64,000 nt of DNA from Capnocytophaga canimorsus (GTDB lineage: Bacteria; Bacteroidota; Bacteroidia; Flavobacteriales; Flavobacteriaceae). Shown here piece by piece: positions 52,037-62,465 of this stretch. The notes below the pieces were generated by a model. That model searched no databases. It saw only the letters and a list, made by a program, of their open reading frames with translations, and had not been told where the DNA came from. Where the stretch lies: the NCBI RefSeq assembly GCF_002302565.1, contig NZ_CP022382.1:1125001-1189000 (forward strand). The letters run 5' to 3'. Position numbers and translations under genes: made by a program. How positions within the stretch are numbered: the stretch's first letter is position 1; each line of letters starts with the position of its first letter.

Positions 52037-55000
52037 TTAAACTTCTTCGGTGTTTCTGACTTTTACTTGATAAACCACATTAGGGCGTGTACCCACGTGT
52101 TCCAACAAGTGATAAGCACGTTCATCATTAACTAATTTAGCAATTGGGCTATCTTTTTCGTTAATATCCCCAAAAACCATAGCTCCAGTTCCACAAGCTG
52201 CCGAACAAGCACAAGCATTATTAAATTCGCCTTTTTGTACAGGTCTTCCTTCACGCTTAGCTTTAAGGATAACGGCTTGAGTTTGTTGGATACAGAAAGA
52301 ACATTTCTCCATTACCCCACGCGAACGCACCGTTACATCGGGGTTGAGTACCATCTTCCCTAAATCGTTATTCATATTGAAGTCAAACTCGTCGTTGTTA
52401 TTGTACAAGAACCAGTTAAAACGACGTACTTTATACGGACAGTTGTTGGCACAGTAACGTGTTCCTACACAACGATTGTACGCCATATGGTTTTGCCCTT
52501 GACGTCCGTGTGAAGTTGCTGCAACTGGGCAAACGGTTTCACAAGGAGCGTTATTACAATGCTGACACATCACGGGTTGAAAAGCCACTTGCGGATTTTC
52601 AGTAGGGTCTTCCATCTGACCAAAAGTGGTAAGAGCAGCCCCAAGACCAGCAATATTTTCTTTTGTTTTTACATCGGCTACAAAAGTATCTTCTGAAGAA
52701 TAATAACGGTCAATACGTAACCAGTGCATATCTCTGGAGCGGCGCACCTCTTCTTTACCTACTACAGGAACATTATTTTCAGCGTGACAAGCAATAACGC
52801 AAGCCCCACATCCAGTACACGCATTCAAATCAATAGACAAATTGAAGTGATGCCCAACCGTTCTATCAAAAGAATCCCAAAGAGAAACGCTAGTGGCAAG
52901 TACTTCTTTATGGTCTAAAGAAACTACGGGTTTCTTATTCCATTGTTCAGCGGGTTGGCTAACAAAATCTGCCAAAGTGGTTTCTTTTAAAATATCACCA
53001 CGTCCCATTAAAGTATTGTGGAGTTGCACACAAGCAAACTCGTGAGTTCCTGAGACTTTAGTTACAGAAACTTTTTGTACATTATTGAAGTCGAAATACA
53101 ACGGATAAGCATTTACCCCCACTTGCATTTCTTTTTTCACACCTTCTTTCTTTCCGTAACCAAAAGCCAAACCTAAAGAACCTTTCGCTTGACCGGGTTG
53201 AATAAGTACAGGAACTTTAAGAGTAAGTCCGTTTACGGTGATTTCTGCATAATTTCCGTCTAAAGCTCCAGTAGCATCGTGCCAGTTTTTGATACCTAAT
53301 TCTTTAGCATCGGCAGCCGACATAGTAAGATAATTATCCCAAGTAGCGCGGCTGATAGGGTCAGGAAACTCTTGTAACCAAGGGTTATTAGCCTGTTGCC
53401 CGTCACCAATTCCTGTTTTAGGATAAAGCACCAATTCAAATTCGCTAGAAGTAGCTTTTGATAATTTTTCAACCGAAGCTCCAAGTGAAATTTCGTTTTG
53501 TGAAAGCACTTGAGTTGTACCCTCTGTAACAAAAGCACCATCGTGAAGCGCTTGGTTCCACTTAAACCCACCCAAAACATTGGCTGTCCAATATTCTTTT
53601 ATAAAGTCATAATAGGTCTTATCTGATCCCGACCATTTAAGTAGTGCATCTTGCAACTGACGTGTATCAAATAGCGGACGAATTGTAGGTTGAGTTAAAG
53701 CAAAATGATTCTTTTTGATTTCCACATCGCCCCAAGACTCTAAATAATGAGGCGTTGCAGCAATGTAGTTGGTTTTTATCGCGGTTTCATCGGCTTTCAT
53801 TGTAAAAGCTACTGAAAAATCAACCTTACTTAAACCTTCTTCAAACTGTTTGGTGACTGGTAACGTGTATATAGGATTGATATTATTGATGATAAGTACC
53901 CCAACTTTTCCAGCATTCATATCAGCAATCAACTGATTCAAAGCAACAACACTTCCTTTTCTTACCAGAATAGGGGTCGTTGGCACAAAAGCGTCACTTC
54001 CAATGCTACCATTGATTTCCAAAGCTAACAATTGTGCGTCTTCATCTTGAATACCCGTTACTACTACAGCTTTCGCTCCTGCCTTTTTAACTTGAGCTAC
54101 AGCTTTTTTGAGGGCTTCCTCTGCCTTTTCTGGGAGGCTTCCACCTACGGAAATACCTTTGAGCATACCGTAAAATTTCGCCAAAGCTACCTTTAATTGT
54201 GAAGGAGTTAGCGGAACACGTTTATCAGCATTAGCCCCTGAAAGGGTCATATTAGACTCAAACTGGATGTGTCTTGACATTTTACCTTGAGTAGGGATTC
54301 TTCCCTTAGCATAACCTTCTTCAAAACCACCTCCATTCCAATCGGCTATAAAATCAGCCCCAAAAGAGACAATTACCTCAGCTTTAGCAAAATCATAATC
54401 TGCCATTGCACGAATTCCGTATTTCTTTTCAAAAGCATTAAGTGTTGCTTCTTCCGAAATAGCATCGTACTCCACTAAAGTAAGGGTAGGATATTTCTCT
54501 TTGAGAGAACTCACCAAAGCATACGTTGATGGACTTGCCAAAGTATGAGTCAGAATTACAATTTGTTTACCTTGTTGGGTTGCTTTGTTTAAAGCATAAA
54601 TGGTTTCGGCATCTAACTTATCCCAATCGGTAGCCTCACCGCCTTTAACAACAGGGTGTTTTACCCTTAAATTATCGTACAAATCCAAAACGGAAGCGTG
54701 TACCCTAGCATTAGCAAAACCATTGGTTTTAGCCTCTCTATTATTTTCAATCAATATAGGACGACCTTCGCGTGTTTTTACCAAAACACTAGCAAAATCA
54801 TAACCATTTGCAATGGTCGTCGCATAATAATCAGGAACTCCTGGGCGAATTTGTTCTGGAAGCACCACATAAGGAACTGCCTTATGTACAGGACCTTCAC
54901 AAGCTACCATAGTAGCTGCAGCAGTACTAAACCCAACATATTTTAAGAAATCACGACGTGTTGTTGAGGAATTTTGGAGGGTTTGTTTATCTCCCAAAAA

Positions 55001-55111
55001 TTCATCCACCGGAATTTCTTGTACAAACTCATTCTGTTTTAGTGTATCTACTATAGGACTTTCTGAGTTAAGTTCCTCTACACTTTTCCAGTATTTTTTG
55101 TTTGATGCCAT
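52037..55111 (-). CDS. actB: Alternative complex III subunit ActB (iron-sulfur, molybdopterin-like)
   Basis: A 1024-residue protein. A Tat-type signal TTRRDFLKYVGFSTAAATMVAC lies about 50 residues in. A large molybdopterin-oxidoreductase-like domain (about 80-700) follows without a visible cofactor cysteine. The C-terminal ferredoxin domain has CTGCGACVIAC, CQHCNNAPCETVCP, CVGTRYCANNCP and CSFC, ligands for four Fe-S clusters. The fused B1-B2 layout is usual in this phylum. A further-upstream start exists, but MASNKKYWKSVEELNSE at 55111 is the family start. Confidence 0.94.
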   Translation of the reverse strand: MASNKKYWKSVEELNSESPIVDTLKQNEFVQEIPVDEFLGDKQTLQNSSTTRRDFLKYVGFSTAAATMVACEGPVHKAVPYVVLPEQIRPGVPDYYATTIANGYDFASVLVKTREGRPILIENNREAKTNGFANARVHASVLDLYDNLRVKHPVVKGGEATDWDKLDAETIYALNKATQQGKQIVILTHTLASPSTYALVSSLKEKYPTLTLVEYDAISEEATLNAFEKKYGIRAMADYDFAKAEVIVSFGADFIADWNGGGFEEGYAKGRIPTQGKMSRHIQFESNMTLSGANADKRVPLTPSQLKVALAKFYGMLKGISVGGSLPEKAEEALKKAVAQVKKAGAKAVVVTGIQDEDAQLLALEINGSIGSDAFVPTTPILVRKGSVVALNQLIADMNAGKVGVLIINNINPIYTLPVTKQFEEGLSKVDFSVAFTMKADETAIKTNYIAATPHYLESWGDVEIKKNHFALTQPTIRPLFDTRQLQDALLKWSGSDKTYYDFIKEYWTANVLGGFKWNQALHDGAFVTEGTTQVLSQNEISLGASVEKLSKATSSEFELVLYPKTGIGDGQQANNPWLQEFPDPISRATWDNYLTMSAADAKELGIKNWHDATGALDGNYAEITVNGLTLKVPVLIQPGQAKGSLGLAFGYGKKEGVKKEMQVGVNAYPLYFDFNNVQKVSVTKVSGTHEFACVQLHNTLMGRGDILKETTLADFVSQPAEQWNKKPVVSLDHKEVLATSVSLWDSFDRTVGHHFNLSIDLNACTGCGACVIACHAENNVPVVGKEEVRRSRDMHWLRIDRYYSSEDTFVADVKTKENIAGLGAALTTFGQMEDPTENPQVAFQPVMCQHCNNAPCETVCPVAATSHGRQGQNHMAYNRCVGTRYCANNCPYKVRRFNWFLYNNNDEFDFNMNNDLGKMVLNPDVTVRSRGVMEKCSFCIQQTQAVILKAKREGRPVQKGEFNNACACSAACGTGAMVFGDINEKDSPIAKLVNDERAYHLLEHVGTRPNVVYQVKVRNTEEV

Positions 55112-55146
55112 AGCTTTATATAAAATTAGCTCTTTTTTTAATAATA

Positions 55147-56424
55147 TTAATAATGACATTTACCGCATTCTAAACCACCCATTTGCGCAATGGTAAGTTT
55201 CTCTACGCCGTATTTTTTAGATAGTTCTTCGTGGATTTTTTCATAATATTTGTTATCCATCTTAACTTCTGTTTTTCGGTGGCACTCCACACACCAACCC
55301 ATAGTAAGTGGCGCGTGTTGATGCAGAATTTCCATTTCTTCCACAGGTCCGTGACACTCTTGACACTGAACACCCGCAACCGTTACGTGCTGTGAGTGAT
55401 TGAAGTATGCAAAATCAGGAAGATTATGCACACGCACCCAGCGTACAGGTTCTGTTTTTCCAGTATATTCACGTTTTTCTTCATCCCAACCTACTGCTTT
55501 GTAAAGTTTTTTAATTTCACCAGTATAGAACTCTTTGGTGTAACCATTAGCCAAATCCTCCTCGCCATTGTATTCTGAAATGGTTTCGTGACAATTCATA
55601 CAAACGTTGAGTGAAGGAATACCTGCGGTTTTTGAAACTCGAGCAGAGGAATGACAGAATTTACAATCAATCTGATTATCACCAGCGTGAATTTTATGTG
55701 AATAGTGAATGGGCTGTATAGGCTCATACCCTTGATTAACATCAATTTGCATCAAGTATCCGTAAACAAAATAAGCCGATGCCAACAGCAAAAATATAAC
55801 GGAAGAAATCACCAAAAACTGATTTTGAACAAAAGCCTTCCAAATAGGTAATTTGTTTGTCTTTTGAAGAACTTCCAAGTTTACTCCATTAGCCTCAGCA
55901 ATCATTTTCAAGGTGCGATTAAGTGACACCAAAAGCACAATAAGCACTACAAATACCACCAAGAAACCAGCAAGCATAATCTGGAAAGTAACATCGCTTT
56001 TGGTATCAGAAGCAACTACTTGAACGGCTTCTTTAGGTTGCTCGGGAGCAGGAGGCGGAGCAGAAGTGTATGCCAAAATATCGTCAATATCTTGGTCTGA
56101 TAGTTGCGGAAACGCCGTCATCGGAACTTTGTTGTATTCCTCAAAAATGGCTATCGCATCGGCATCTCCTGATTTAATAAGAGCTGCACTATTACGAATC
56201 CATTTTTGCAACCATTCCCTATCCCTTTTATCGGCAATCCCTGCTAATGCAGGTCCGGTCATACGTTTATCCAACTTATGACACGCAGCACACTGCTGAT
56301 TAAATAAGGTTTTTCCTTTTGCAACATCTCCTTCTTGTGCAAAAACAGAAACAGAAAACACCAACATTAACCAAATACTAAGCACGTTAGTGTACAAAAA
56401 ATTACGGTTATTCACCTTTTTCAT
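55147..56424 (-). CDS. actA: Alternative complex III subunit ActA, hexahaem form
   Basis: A 425-residue c-type cytochrome. A signal peptide (about 10-29) is followed by a monohaem cytochrome c domain with CAACH (45-49). Next comes a proline-rich linker, a membrane helix (IMLAGFLVVFVVLIVLLV) and a second one near 200. The periplasmic part carries five CxxCH sites: CKFCH, CMNCH, CQECH, CVECH and CGKCH (near the end). The extra N-terminal cytochrome is fused to the usual pentahaem ActA. It begins the actABCDEF-coxBA cluster. Confidence 0.93.
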   Translation of the reverse strand: MKKVNNRNFLYTNVLSIWLMLVFSVSVFAQEGDVAKGKTLFNQQCAACHKLDKRMTGPALAGIADKRDREWLQKWIRNSAALIKSGDADAIAIFEEYNKVPMTAFPQLSDQDIDDILAYTSAPPPAPEQPKEAVQVVASDTKSDVTFQIMLAGFLVVFVVLIVLLVSLNRTLKMIAEANGVNLEVLQKTNKLPIWKAFVQNQFLVISSVIFLLLASAYFVYGYLMQIDVNQGYEPIQPIHYSHKIHAGDNQIDCKFCHSSARVSKTAGIPSLNVCMNCHETISEYNGEEDLANGYTKEFYTGEIKKLYKAVGWDEEKREYTGKTEPVRWVRVHNLPDFAYFNHSQHVTVAGVQCQECHGPVEEMEILHQHAPLTMGWCVECHRKTEVKMDNKYYEKIHEELSKKYGVEKLTIAQMGGLECGKCHY

Positions 56425-56482
56425 ATTAAAATATGTTATCTACTTTATTCGAAATTGAACTTATACCGACTGTAATCAAGGA

Positions 56483-56490
56483 CAAAAATA
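56483..56490 (-). promoter_or_regulatory. -7 box of the alternative complex III cluster
   Basis: On the minus strand TATTTTTG fits TAnnTTTG about 60 nt before the actA start. No -33 box is clear. Confidence 0.4.
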
Positions 56491-56635
56491 TAATTTAGTA
56501 TCGAACTGTAAAAAAAACTTAAAATTTACAACTCAATTTATACAGATTCTAAATTAAACCCATCAGTTTTCATTCTTTGACTTACGACATATCATTTAAA
56601 AGACAAAGCTTTCCTAATATTTTTCGTTCAAAAAA

Positions 56636-58918
56636 TTATTTTCCCTTTTTACGTTGACGTTGTTGCGCATCAACAACAGCAATAGTAGCCAAGTTAACCA
56701 TCTCATCAACAGTGGCACCTAATTGGATAATATGCACGGGTTTGCTAAGCCCCATCAAGATAGGACCTATGGAATCCAACTTATTAACCTCTGTGAGAAT
56801 TTTATACGTAATGTTCGCCGACTCCAAATTAGGAAAAATCAACACATTTGTATTTTTACCATTAAGCTTTGAAAAAGGGAAGGATTTAGCTATTTTCTCA
56901 GGGTTTATAGCAAAATCAGCCTGTATTTCTCCATCAACCACTAAATCAGGATGTTTTTCGTGCAGAAATTGAACTGCCTCACGTACTTTTTTAGGGGTTT
57001 CTTCTTTCGAAGAGCCAAAATTGGAGTAAGAAAGCATCGCCACAGCAGGTTGTACTCCAAAAATTTTGGCTGCTTTTGCTGTCATCAGTGTAATATCAAT
57101 TAATTCTTGGGTACTTGGATTAGGATTCACTGCGGTGTCCGACAAAAACAAAGGCCCTTGTTTGGTAAGAATGATGCTGGTTGCCGAAATCCGAGAAACG
57201 CCCTCCGCTTTTTCCACCAATTCCAAAACGGGACGTACCACTGACGAATACGAACGAGAATAGCCTGTAACCATAGCATCAGCCTGACCTGTATTAACCA
57301 TCATTGCGCCAAAATAATTACGCTCTCGCATTAGGCGTTGCGCTCCTAAAAGCGTAATTCCGTTACGTTGTCTGGTTTTCCAAAAAATTTTAGCAAATTC
57401 ATCACAACGTTGTTTTTCAGAGTCTTTTTTAGGGTCAATAATCTCAACTTGAGCCGTAAAACCGATTTCCTCTTTAAGTTCCTCCACCACGTCACGTCTT
57501 CCGAGTAATACTGGAATTCCTAATCCGTCTTCATACACTCTTTGAGCAGCTTTAAGCACATCTAGGTGGTCAGCTTCAGGGAATACCACACGTTTAGGAT
57601 TTTGTTTAGCCCGATCTTGCAACAACCTAATTTCACGATTTCCGTTACCTGATCTATCCATCAGTTCGGCACGATACGCCTCCCAATCGGTAATGGGTTT
57701 TTGAGCCACACCACTTTCCATAGCTGCTCGAGCAATTGCTGGGGGTATTTCATAAATCAAACGGGGGTCAAAAGGTTTAGGAATGATATAATTACGCCCA
57801 AAAGAAAGATTTACTTCTCCGTAAACGATATTCACTTGTTCGGGTACACTCTTTTTGGTTAAATCTGCCAAAGCGTGTACGGCAGCAAGTTTCATTTCTT
57901 CATTGATTTTGGTAGCACGAACATCTAACGCACCTCGAAAAATAAACGGAAAACCAAGGACATTGTTCACCTGATTGGGATGATCAGAACGCCCTGTTGC
58001 CATTATGATATCTTTACGAGTTTTTACCGCCAAATTATAATCAATTTCGGGAGTTGGATTCGCCATTGCAAAAACGATAGGGTCAGCAGCCATAGAAAGC
58101 AACATTTCAGGAGAAACTACATTTCCTTTGGAAAGCCCAATGAAAACATCAGCGTTTTTCATTGCCTCTTCAAGGGTGTAAATATCTCGTGCAGTGGCAA
58201 ATTCGGCTTTTTGCTGGGTAAGATTAATAGCATCTTTACGGATAACCCCTTTGCTATCGCACATAATGATGTTTTCAGGTTTGGCTCCTAACGCAATGTA
58301 TAATTTTGAGCACGAAACAGCCGCTGCTCCTGCTCCACTCACCACAATTTGTACCTTACTGATATCCTTCCCTACAATTTCAAGGGCATTTTTAAGGGCT
58401 GCTGCCGAAATGATTGCTGTTCCGTGTTGGTCATCGTGCATTACAGGAATATCCAACTCTTCTTTCAAACGACGTTCTATTTCAAAAGCTTCAGGAGCTT
58501 TAATGTCCTCCAAATTGATCCCTCCAAAGGTAGGCGCAATAGCTTTGACCGTTTCAACAAACTTATCCACATCAGTAGCATCTACCTCAATGTCAAACAC
58601 ATCTATATCAGCAAATATCTTAAAAAGCAAACCTTTGCCCTCCATTACAGGTTTTGAAGCCTCTGGGCCAATATCACCCAAACCCAAAACTGCTGTTCCG
58701 TTGGAAATTACCGCTACCAAATTGCTTTTGGAAGTATAGTTATAAACTTTGCTTTTATCTTCGGCAATAGCAAGGCAAGGCTCGGCAACCCCAGGGGAGT
58801 ATGCCAAAGACAAATCATGCTGCGTAGCATATTTTTTAGTGGGAACCACCGCTATTTTCCCTGGTTTAGGAAACTCGTGATAGTTTAAAGCTTCACTTTT
58901 TTTACGAGAATTCTTCAT
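56636..58918 (-). CDS. maeB: NADP-dependent malic enzyme fused to phosphotransacetylase domain
   Basis: A 760-residue cytoplasmic protein that decarboxylates malate to pyruvate and makes NADPH. The malic part (about 1-430) has YSPGVAEPCLAI, DDQHGTAIISAAALKNAL and the nucleotide-binding VVSGAGAAAVSC. The C-terminal part (about 440-760) is PTA-like, with RQRNGITLLGAQRLMRERNYFGAMMVNTGQADAMVTG, and in the MaeB family acts mostly in regulation by acetyl-CoA. The ATG at 58918 is preferred over an 18-codon upstream extension. Confidence 0.95.
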   Translation of the reverse strand: MKNSRKKSEALNYHEFPKPGKIAVVPTKKYATQHDLSLAYSPGVAEPCLAIAEDKSKVYNYTSKSNLVAVISNGTAVLGLGDIGPEASKPVMEGKGLLFKIFADIDVFDIEVDATDVDKFVETVKAIAPTFGGINLEDIKAPEAFEIERRLKEELDIPVMHDDQHGTAIISAAALKNALEIVGKDISKVQIVVSGAGAAAVSCSKLYIALGAKPENIIMCDSKGVIRKDAINLTQQKAEFATARDIYTLEEAMKNADVFIGLSKGNVVSPEMLLSMAADPIVFAMANPTPEIDYNLAVKTRKDIIMATGRSDHPNQVNNVLGFPFIFRGALDVRATKINEEMKLAAVHALADLTKKSVPEQVNIVYGEVNLSFGRNYIIPKPFDPRLIYEIPPAIARAAMESGVAQKPITDWEAYRAELMDRSGNGNREIRLLQDRAKQNPKRVVFPEADHLDVLKAAQRVYEDGLGIPVLLGRRDVVEELKEEIGFTAQVEIIDPKKDSEKQRCDEFAKIFWKTRQRNGITLLGAQRLMRERNYFGAMMVNTGQADAMVTGYSRSYSSVVRPVLELVEKAEGVSRISATSIILTKQGPLFLSDTAVNPNPSTQELIDITLMTAKAAKIFGVQPAVAMLSYSNFGSSKEETPKKVREAVQFLHEKHPDLVVDGEIQADFAINPEKIAKSFPFSKLNGKNTNVLIFPNLESANITYKILTEVNKLDSIGPILMGLSKPVHIIQLGATVDEMVNLATIAVVDAQQRQRKKGK

Positions 58919-59226
58919 TATATATTCTTTATTTTTAGTAAAATAGCAAAAAAGCCATTTATTATTTATCAACCTTCAAATTTCATTCTATGATATTAGG
59001 AGCAAAAGTATGATTTTTTTATAAAATGCCAAGCCTTTTATGGGTAGTCATTTTAGGAAAAGACAAATTATCTCTAAAATCCACCTAATCTGTTCAAGAT
59101 TGTTTTTTACAAGATAATATGACCCACTTGGCCAAGTCATAATTTTATAGTATTACAACTTTTAACCCTAATAATTTACGATGTTTCACACTAAAAAAAA
59201 CTACAATTTTTAATAATTTCTATATA
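58919..59226. other. Intergenic region upstream of maeB
   Basis: No gene is visible. It contains a perfect 12-bp palindrome, ACTTGGCCAAGT (59126-59137), with ATGAC/GTCAT words around it, about 210 nt before maeB, and otherwise plain AT-rich sequence. Confidence 0.5.
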
Positions 59227-59790
59227 TCAAAACTGATAAATCTGCTCGGGAGTTACACAATAATCAAGTGGAATATCGTCATTGGAAACGTCTTCTATAT
59301 TTTGGACGGGAGCAAAAAAAGAAAGTCCTATTTTTAACGTTTTTGGAGAGCATTGACTCAAAAAATCATCGTAGAATCCTTTCCCATAACCCACTCGGTT
59401 TCCCTTTGTATCATAAGTAAGTAAGGGAACAAAAACTACCTCAATAGCTTCAGGAGCAATTTCTAATCCTGTTTGAGGCTCTGTAATTCCCCATTGATTT
59501 TGAAAAAAAATAGTTTTTGGTGTAAGCAAAATATGTGTAAGCTTTCGAGTACTAAAATCAGTTTTGGGTAGTACTATTTTTTTATTTTTATCCTGTAAAA
59601 TATGAATCACATATTGGGTATCTACTTCCCCAAAATGTTTGATAGGCAAAAAGATATGAAACACCTCCAAATGCCAAATAGGTAACTGCAAAATTCGTTG
59701 GGCAATGGCTATACTTTTTGTATTTTGTTCTTGAGGAGAAAGCCCTGCCCTTAAAGATTTGTACTGTTTGCGCAAAGAAGATTTATCCAT
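59227..59790 (-). CDS. 5-formyltetrahydrofolate cyclo-ligase
   Basis: A 187-residue enzyme that turns 5-formyl-THF into 5,10-methenyl-THF using ATP. It has LRKQYKSLRAGLS at the start, the substrate-binding LPIWHLEVFHIFLPIKHFGEVDT, and the phosphate-binding loop GNRVGYGKGFYDDFL. Size is typical. It stands alone between maeB and aconitase. Confidence 0.93.
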   Translation of the reverse strand: MDKSSLRKQYKSLRAGLSPQEQNTKSIAIAQRILQLPIWHLEVFHIFLPIKHFGEVDTQYVIHILQDKNKKIVLPKTDFSTRKLTHILLTPKTIFFQNQWGITEPQTGLEIAPEAIEVVFVPLLTYDTKGNRVGYGKGFYDDFLSQCSPKTLKIGLSFFAPVQNIEDVSNDDIPLDYCVTPEQIYQF

Positions 59791-60001
59791 ATTCTACTCC
59801 AAATTAAATGCATACAAAAGTAATTAAAAATCATCTTACAAAATGAGTAAAACTTTAAAAATCGCTTTTACAATTTGACAAAAACGCACCCATTTCCATT
59901 CAAAACACACAAAAAAAACACCTACAAAATCGTTTTAATAAAAAATAAACGACCCACAAGTACAATATATTGAAAAGTTTTTATTTTACGAAAAAGATAT
60001 A

Positions 60002-60009
60002 TACCTTTG
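60002..60009 (+). promoter_or_regulatory. -7 box of the aconitase gene
   Basis: TACCTTTG fits TAnnTTTG and lies 31 nt before the ATG. The -33 half is not clear at a normal spacing. Confidence 0.5.
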
Positions 60010-60040
60010 TCTTTCTTAAAACTAAAAATAATAACACATT

Positions 60041-62305
60041 ATGGCTTTTGATATTGAAATGATCAAGAAAGTGTATGAGCGTATGGGTGAGCGTATTGAT
60101 AAAGCACGTGAACTGACCCAACGTCCGCTAACACTGACCGAAAAAATCCTTTACGCTCATCTTTGGGACGGAAACCCAACCCGAGTGTTTGAACGTAGCA
60201 AAGACTATGTAGATTTTGCCCCCGACAGAATCGCCTGTCAAGATGCTACGGCACAAATGGCACTATTGCAATTTATGCACGCTGGAAAAGCAAAAGTTGC
60301 TGTACCAACTACCGTACATTGCGACCACTTGATACAGGCAAAAGTAGATGCCTCTACCGATTTGAAACGCGCCAATGAAACCAGTTGCGAAGTGTTTAAC
60401 TTTTTAGAATCCGTTTCTAATAAGTACGGTATTGGTTTTTGGAAACCTGGCGCAGGAATTATCCATCAGGTAGTCCTTGAAAACTATGCTTTTCCTGGCG
60501 GAATGATGATTGGTACCGACTCGCACACGGTAAATGCTGGAGGTTTAGGAATGATAGCCATCGGGGTGGGCGGTGCCGACGCTGTTGATGTTATGGCAGG
60601 TATGCCTTGGGAACTGAAATTCCCGAAGCTCATCGGAATAAAACTCACTGGAAAATTAAATGGTTGGACTGCACCAAAAGATGTTATCTTAAAGGTCGCC
60701 GGAATTTTAACCGTAAAAGGAGGTACAGGGGCTATTATTGAATACTTTGGTGAAGGAGCTGAAGCGATGTCTTGCACTGGAAAAGGAACCATTTGTAATA
60801 TGGGAGCAGAAGTAGGAGCAACTACTTCTACATTTGGATATGATGCCTCTATGGAACGTTACCTAATTTCAACAGGACGCGCCGATGTAGCTGAGGCTGC
60901 TAATAAAATCAAACATCACCTAACTGCCGACCCTGAAGTATATGCACAACCTGAAAAATATTTCGACCAAGTTATCGAAATCAATCTTTCTCAACTAGAA
61001 CCTCACCTTAACGGACCTTTCACGCCAGATTTAGCCACGCCCATTTCGAAAATGAAGGAAGAAGCCGCCAAAAACGATTGGCCTTTGAAAGTAGAAGTAG
61101 GCTTAATCGGTTCGTGTACAAACTCTTCCTATGAAGATATTTCCAGAGCCGCTTCATTAGCTAAACAAGTTGCCGACAAAAAACTAAAAACAAAAGCCAA
61201 ATTTACCATCACACCAGGTTCTGAACAAGTACGATATACCATCGAACGTGACGGGTTCATCGATACTTTTGATAAAATCGGAGCTACCGTTTTTGCTAAT
61301 GCCTGCGGACCTTGCATCGGGATGTGGGACAGAGAAGGTGCTGAAAAACAGGAACGAAACACCATCGTACATTCTTTCAATCGTAATTTTGCTAAACGTG
61401 CCGATGGTAATCCTAATACTTTAGCCTTCGTAGGGTCGCCCGAAATCGTTACGGCTCTTGCCATTGCTGGAAGATTAGATTTCAACCCCATTACCGACAA
61501 ACTGGTAAATGAAAATGGTGAAGAAGTATCACTTGATGAGCCTACTGGTTTTGAACTCCCTCCAAAAGGATTTGCCGTAGAAGATGCTGGATACATAGCA
61601 CCAGCTGAAGACGGCAGCCAAGTGAAAGTTATAGTAAACCCTGACTCTGAACGTTTGCAGCTACTCGCTCCTTTCCCTGCTTGGGACGGCAAGAATATCA
61701 CTGGAGCCAAACTACTCATTAAGGCACAAGGCAAATGTACCACCGACCACATTTCAATGGCAGGACCTTGGCTTCGTTTCCGCGGACATTTGGACAATAT
61801 TGCCAACAACACCCTTATCGGAGCGGTAAATGCCTTCAACGGAAAAACCAATTCGGTAAAAAACCAACTCACTGGTCAGTATGCTCCCGTTCCAGAGGTA
61901 CAACGCGCTTATAAAGCAGCCCAAGTAGCCTCTATAGTTGTAGGCGATCAAAATTACGGAGAAGGTTCATCAAGAGAACACGCCGCAATGCAACCACGTC
62001 ATTTGGGAGTACGTGCTGTTTTGGTAAAATCTTTTGCTCGAATCCACGAAACCAATCTCAAAAAACAAGGAATGCTTGCTCTTACTTTTTCCAAAGAAAG
62101 CGACTACGATTTAATTCAGGAAGATGATACTTTCAACTTCTTAGACTTAACAGAGTTCGCACCCAACAAGCCTCTAACTCTGGAAATAGTACATAAAGAT
62201 GGCTCAAAAGACCTCATCAAAGTAAATCATACTTATAACGAAGGTCAAATTGCTTGGTTTAAAGCAGGAAGTGCCCTAAACTTGATTGCTGCATCTGCAC
62301 AATAA
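60041..62305 (+). CDS. Aconitate hydratase (mitochondrial type)
   Basis: A 754-residue [4Fe-4S] enzyme that interconverts citrate and isocitrate in the TCA cycle. Cluster ligands are in [14 protein letters not shown] and [13 protein letters not shown]. Substrate motifs [28 protein letters not shown] and [14 protein letters not shown] are present, and the C-terminal swivel domain is complete. The sequence is closest to the mitochondrial-type AcnA_mito group found in Bacteroidota. It has its own promoter-like box and ends at a strong hairpin. Confidence 0.96.
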   Translation: MAFDIEMIKKVYERMGERIDKARELTQRPLTLTEKILYAHLWDGNPTRVFERSKDYVDFAPDRIACQDATAQMALLQFMHAGKAKVAVPTTVHCDHLIQAKVDASTDLKRANETSCEVFNFLESVSNKYGIGFWKPGAGIIHQVVLENYAFPGGMMIGTDSHTVNAGGLGMIAIGVGGADAVDVMAGMPWELKFPKLIGIKLTGKLNGWTAPKDVILKVAGILTVKGGTGAIIEYFGEGAEAMSCTGKGTICNMGAEVGATTSTFGYDASMERYLISTGRADVAEAANKIKHHLTADPEVYAQPEKYFDQVIEINLSQLEPHLNGPFTPDLATPISKMKEEAAKNDWPLKVEVGLIGSCTNSSYEDISRAASLAKQVADKKLKTKAKFTITPGSEQVRYTIERDGFIDTFDKIGATVFANACGPCIGMWDREGAEKQERNTIVHSFNRNFAKRADGNPNTLAFVGSPEIVTALAIAGRLDFNPITDKLVNENGEEVSLDEPTGFELPPKGFAVEDAGYIAPAEDGSQVKVIVNPDSERLQLLAPFPAWDGKNITGAKLLIKAQGKCTTDHISMAGPWLRFRGHLDNIANNTLIGAVNAFNGKTNSVKNQLTGQYAPVPEVQRAYKAAQVASIVVGDQNYGEGSSREHAAMQPRHLGVRAVLVKSFARIHETNLKKQGMLALTFSKESDYDLIQEDDTFNFLDLTEFAPNKPLTLEIVHKDGSKDLIKVNHTYNEGQIAWFKAGSALNLIAASAQ

Positions 62306-62317
62306 ATCATATTACCC

Positions 62318-62365
62318 AACCCGTTTAAACGCTTAAAAATAAAAGTTTAAACGGGTTTTGTTATT
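62318..62365 (+). terminator. Terminator after aconitase
   Basis: Perfect 13-base arms AACCCGTTTAAAC and GTTTAAACGGGTT with a 14-nt loop and a following T-run. Confidence 0.85.
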
Positions 62366-62388
62366 TTTAGAAGTTAAGCAATAGGGAA

Positions 62389-62463
62389 TAGTAGTTAGTA
62401 GTTAGTAGTTAGTAGTTAGAAACTTGTAACTTGGTTCTTGATACTTTATACTTTATACTTTAA
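62389..62463. repeat. Heptanucleotide repeat before the OFA transporter
   Basis: Four perfect TAGTAGT units plus TAG occupy 62389-62419. A related AACTTG-rich stretch follows, then three near-perfect TACTTTA units up to the start codon. Both repeats have a 7-nt period, so copy number could alter the distance between promoter elements and the start. Confidence 0.85.
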
Positions 62464-62465
62464 AT

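Noticed and set aside
58194..58739. A 181-codon plus-strand frame inside maeB
   Set aside because: Antisense to the conserved malic-enzyme domain, with low-complexity composition and no homologous pattern.
61129..61872. A 247-codon open frame on the minus strand inside aconitase
   Set aside because: It is fully antisense to a strongly supported gene, its protein is serine/proline-rich without family features, and it has no promoter. It follows from codon bias on the other strand.
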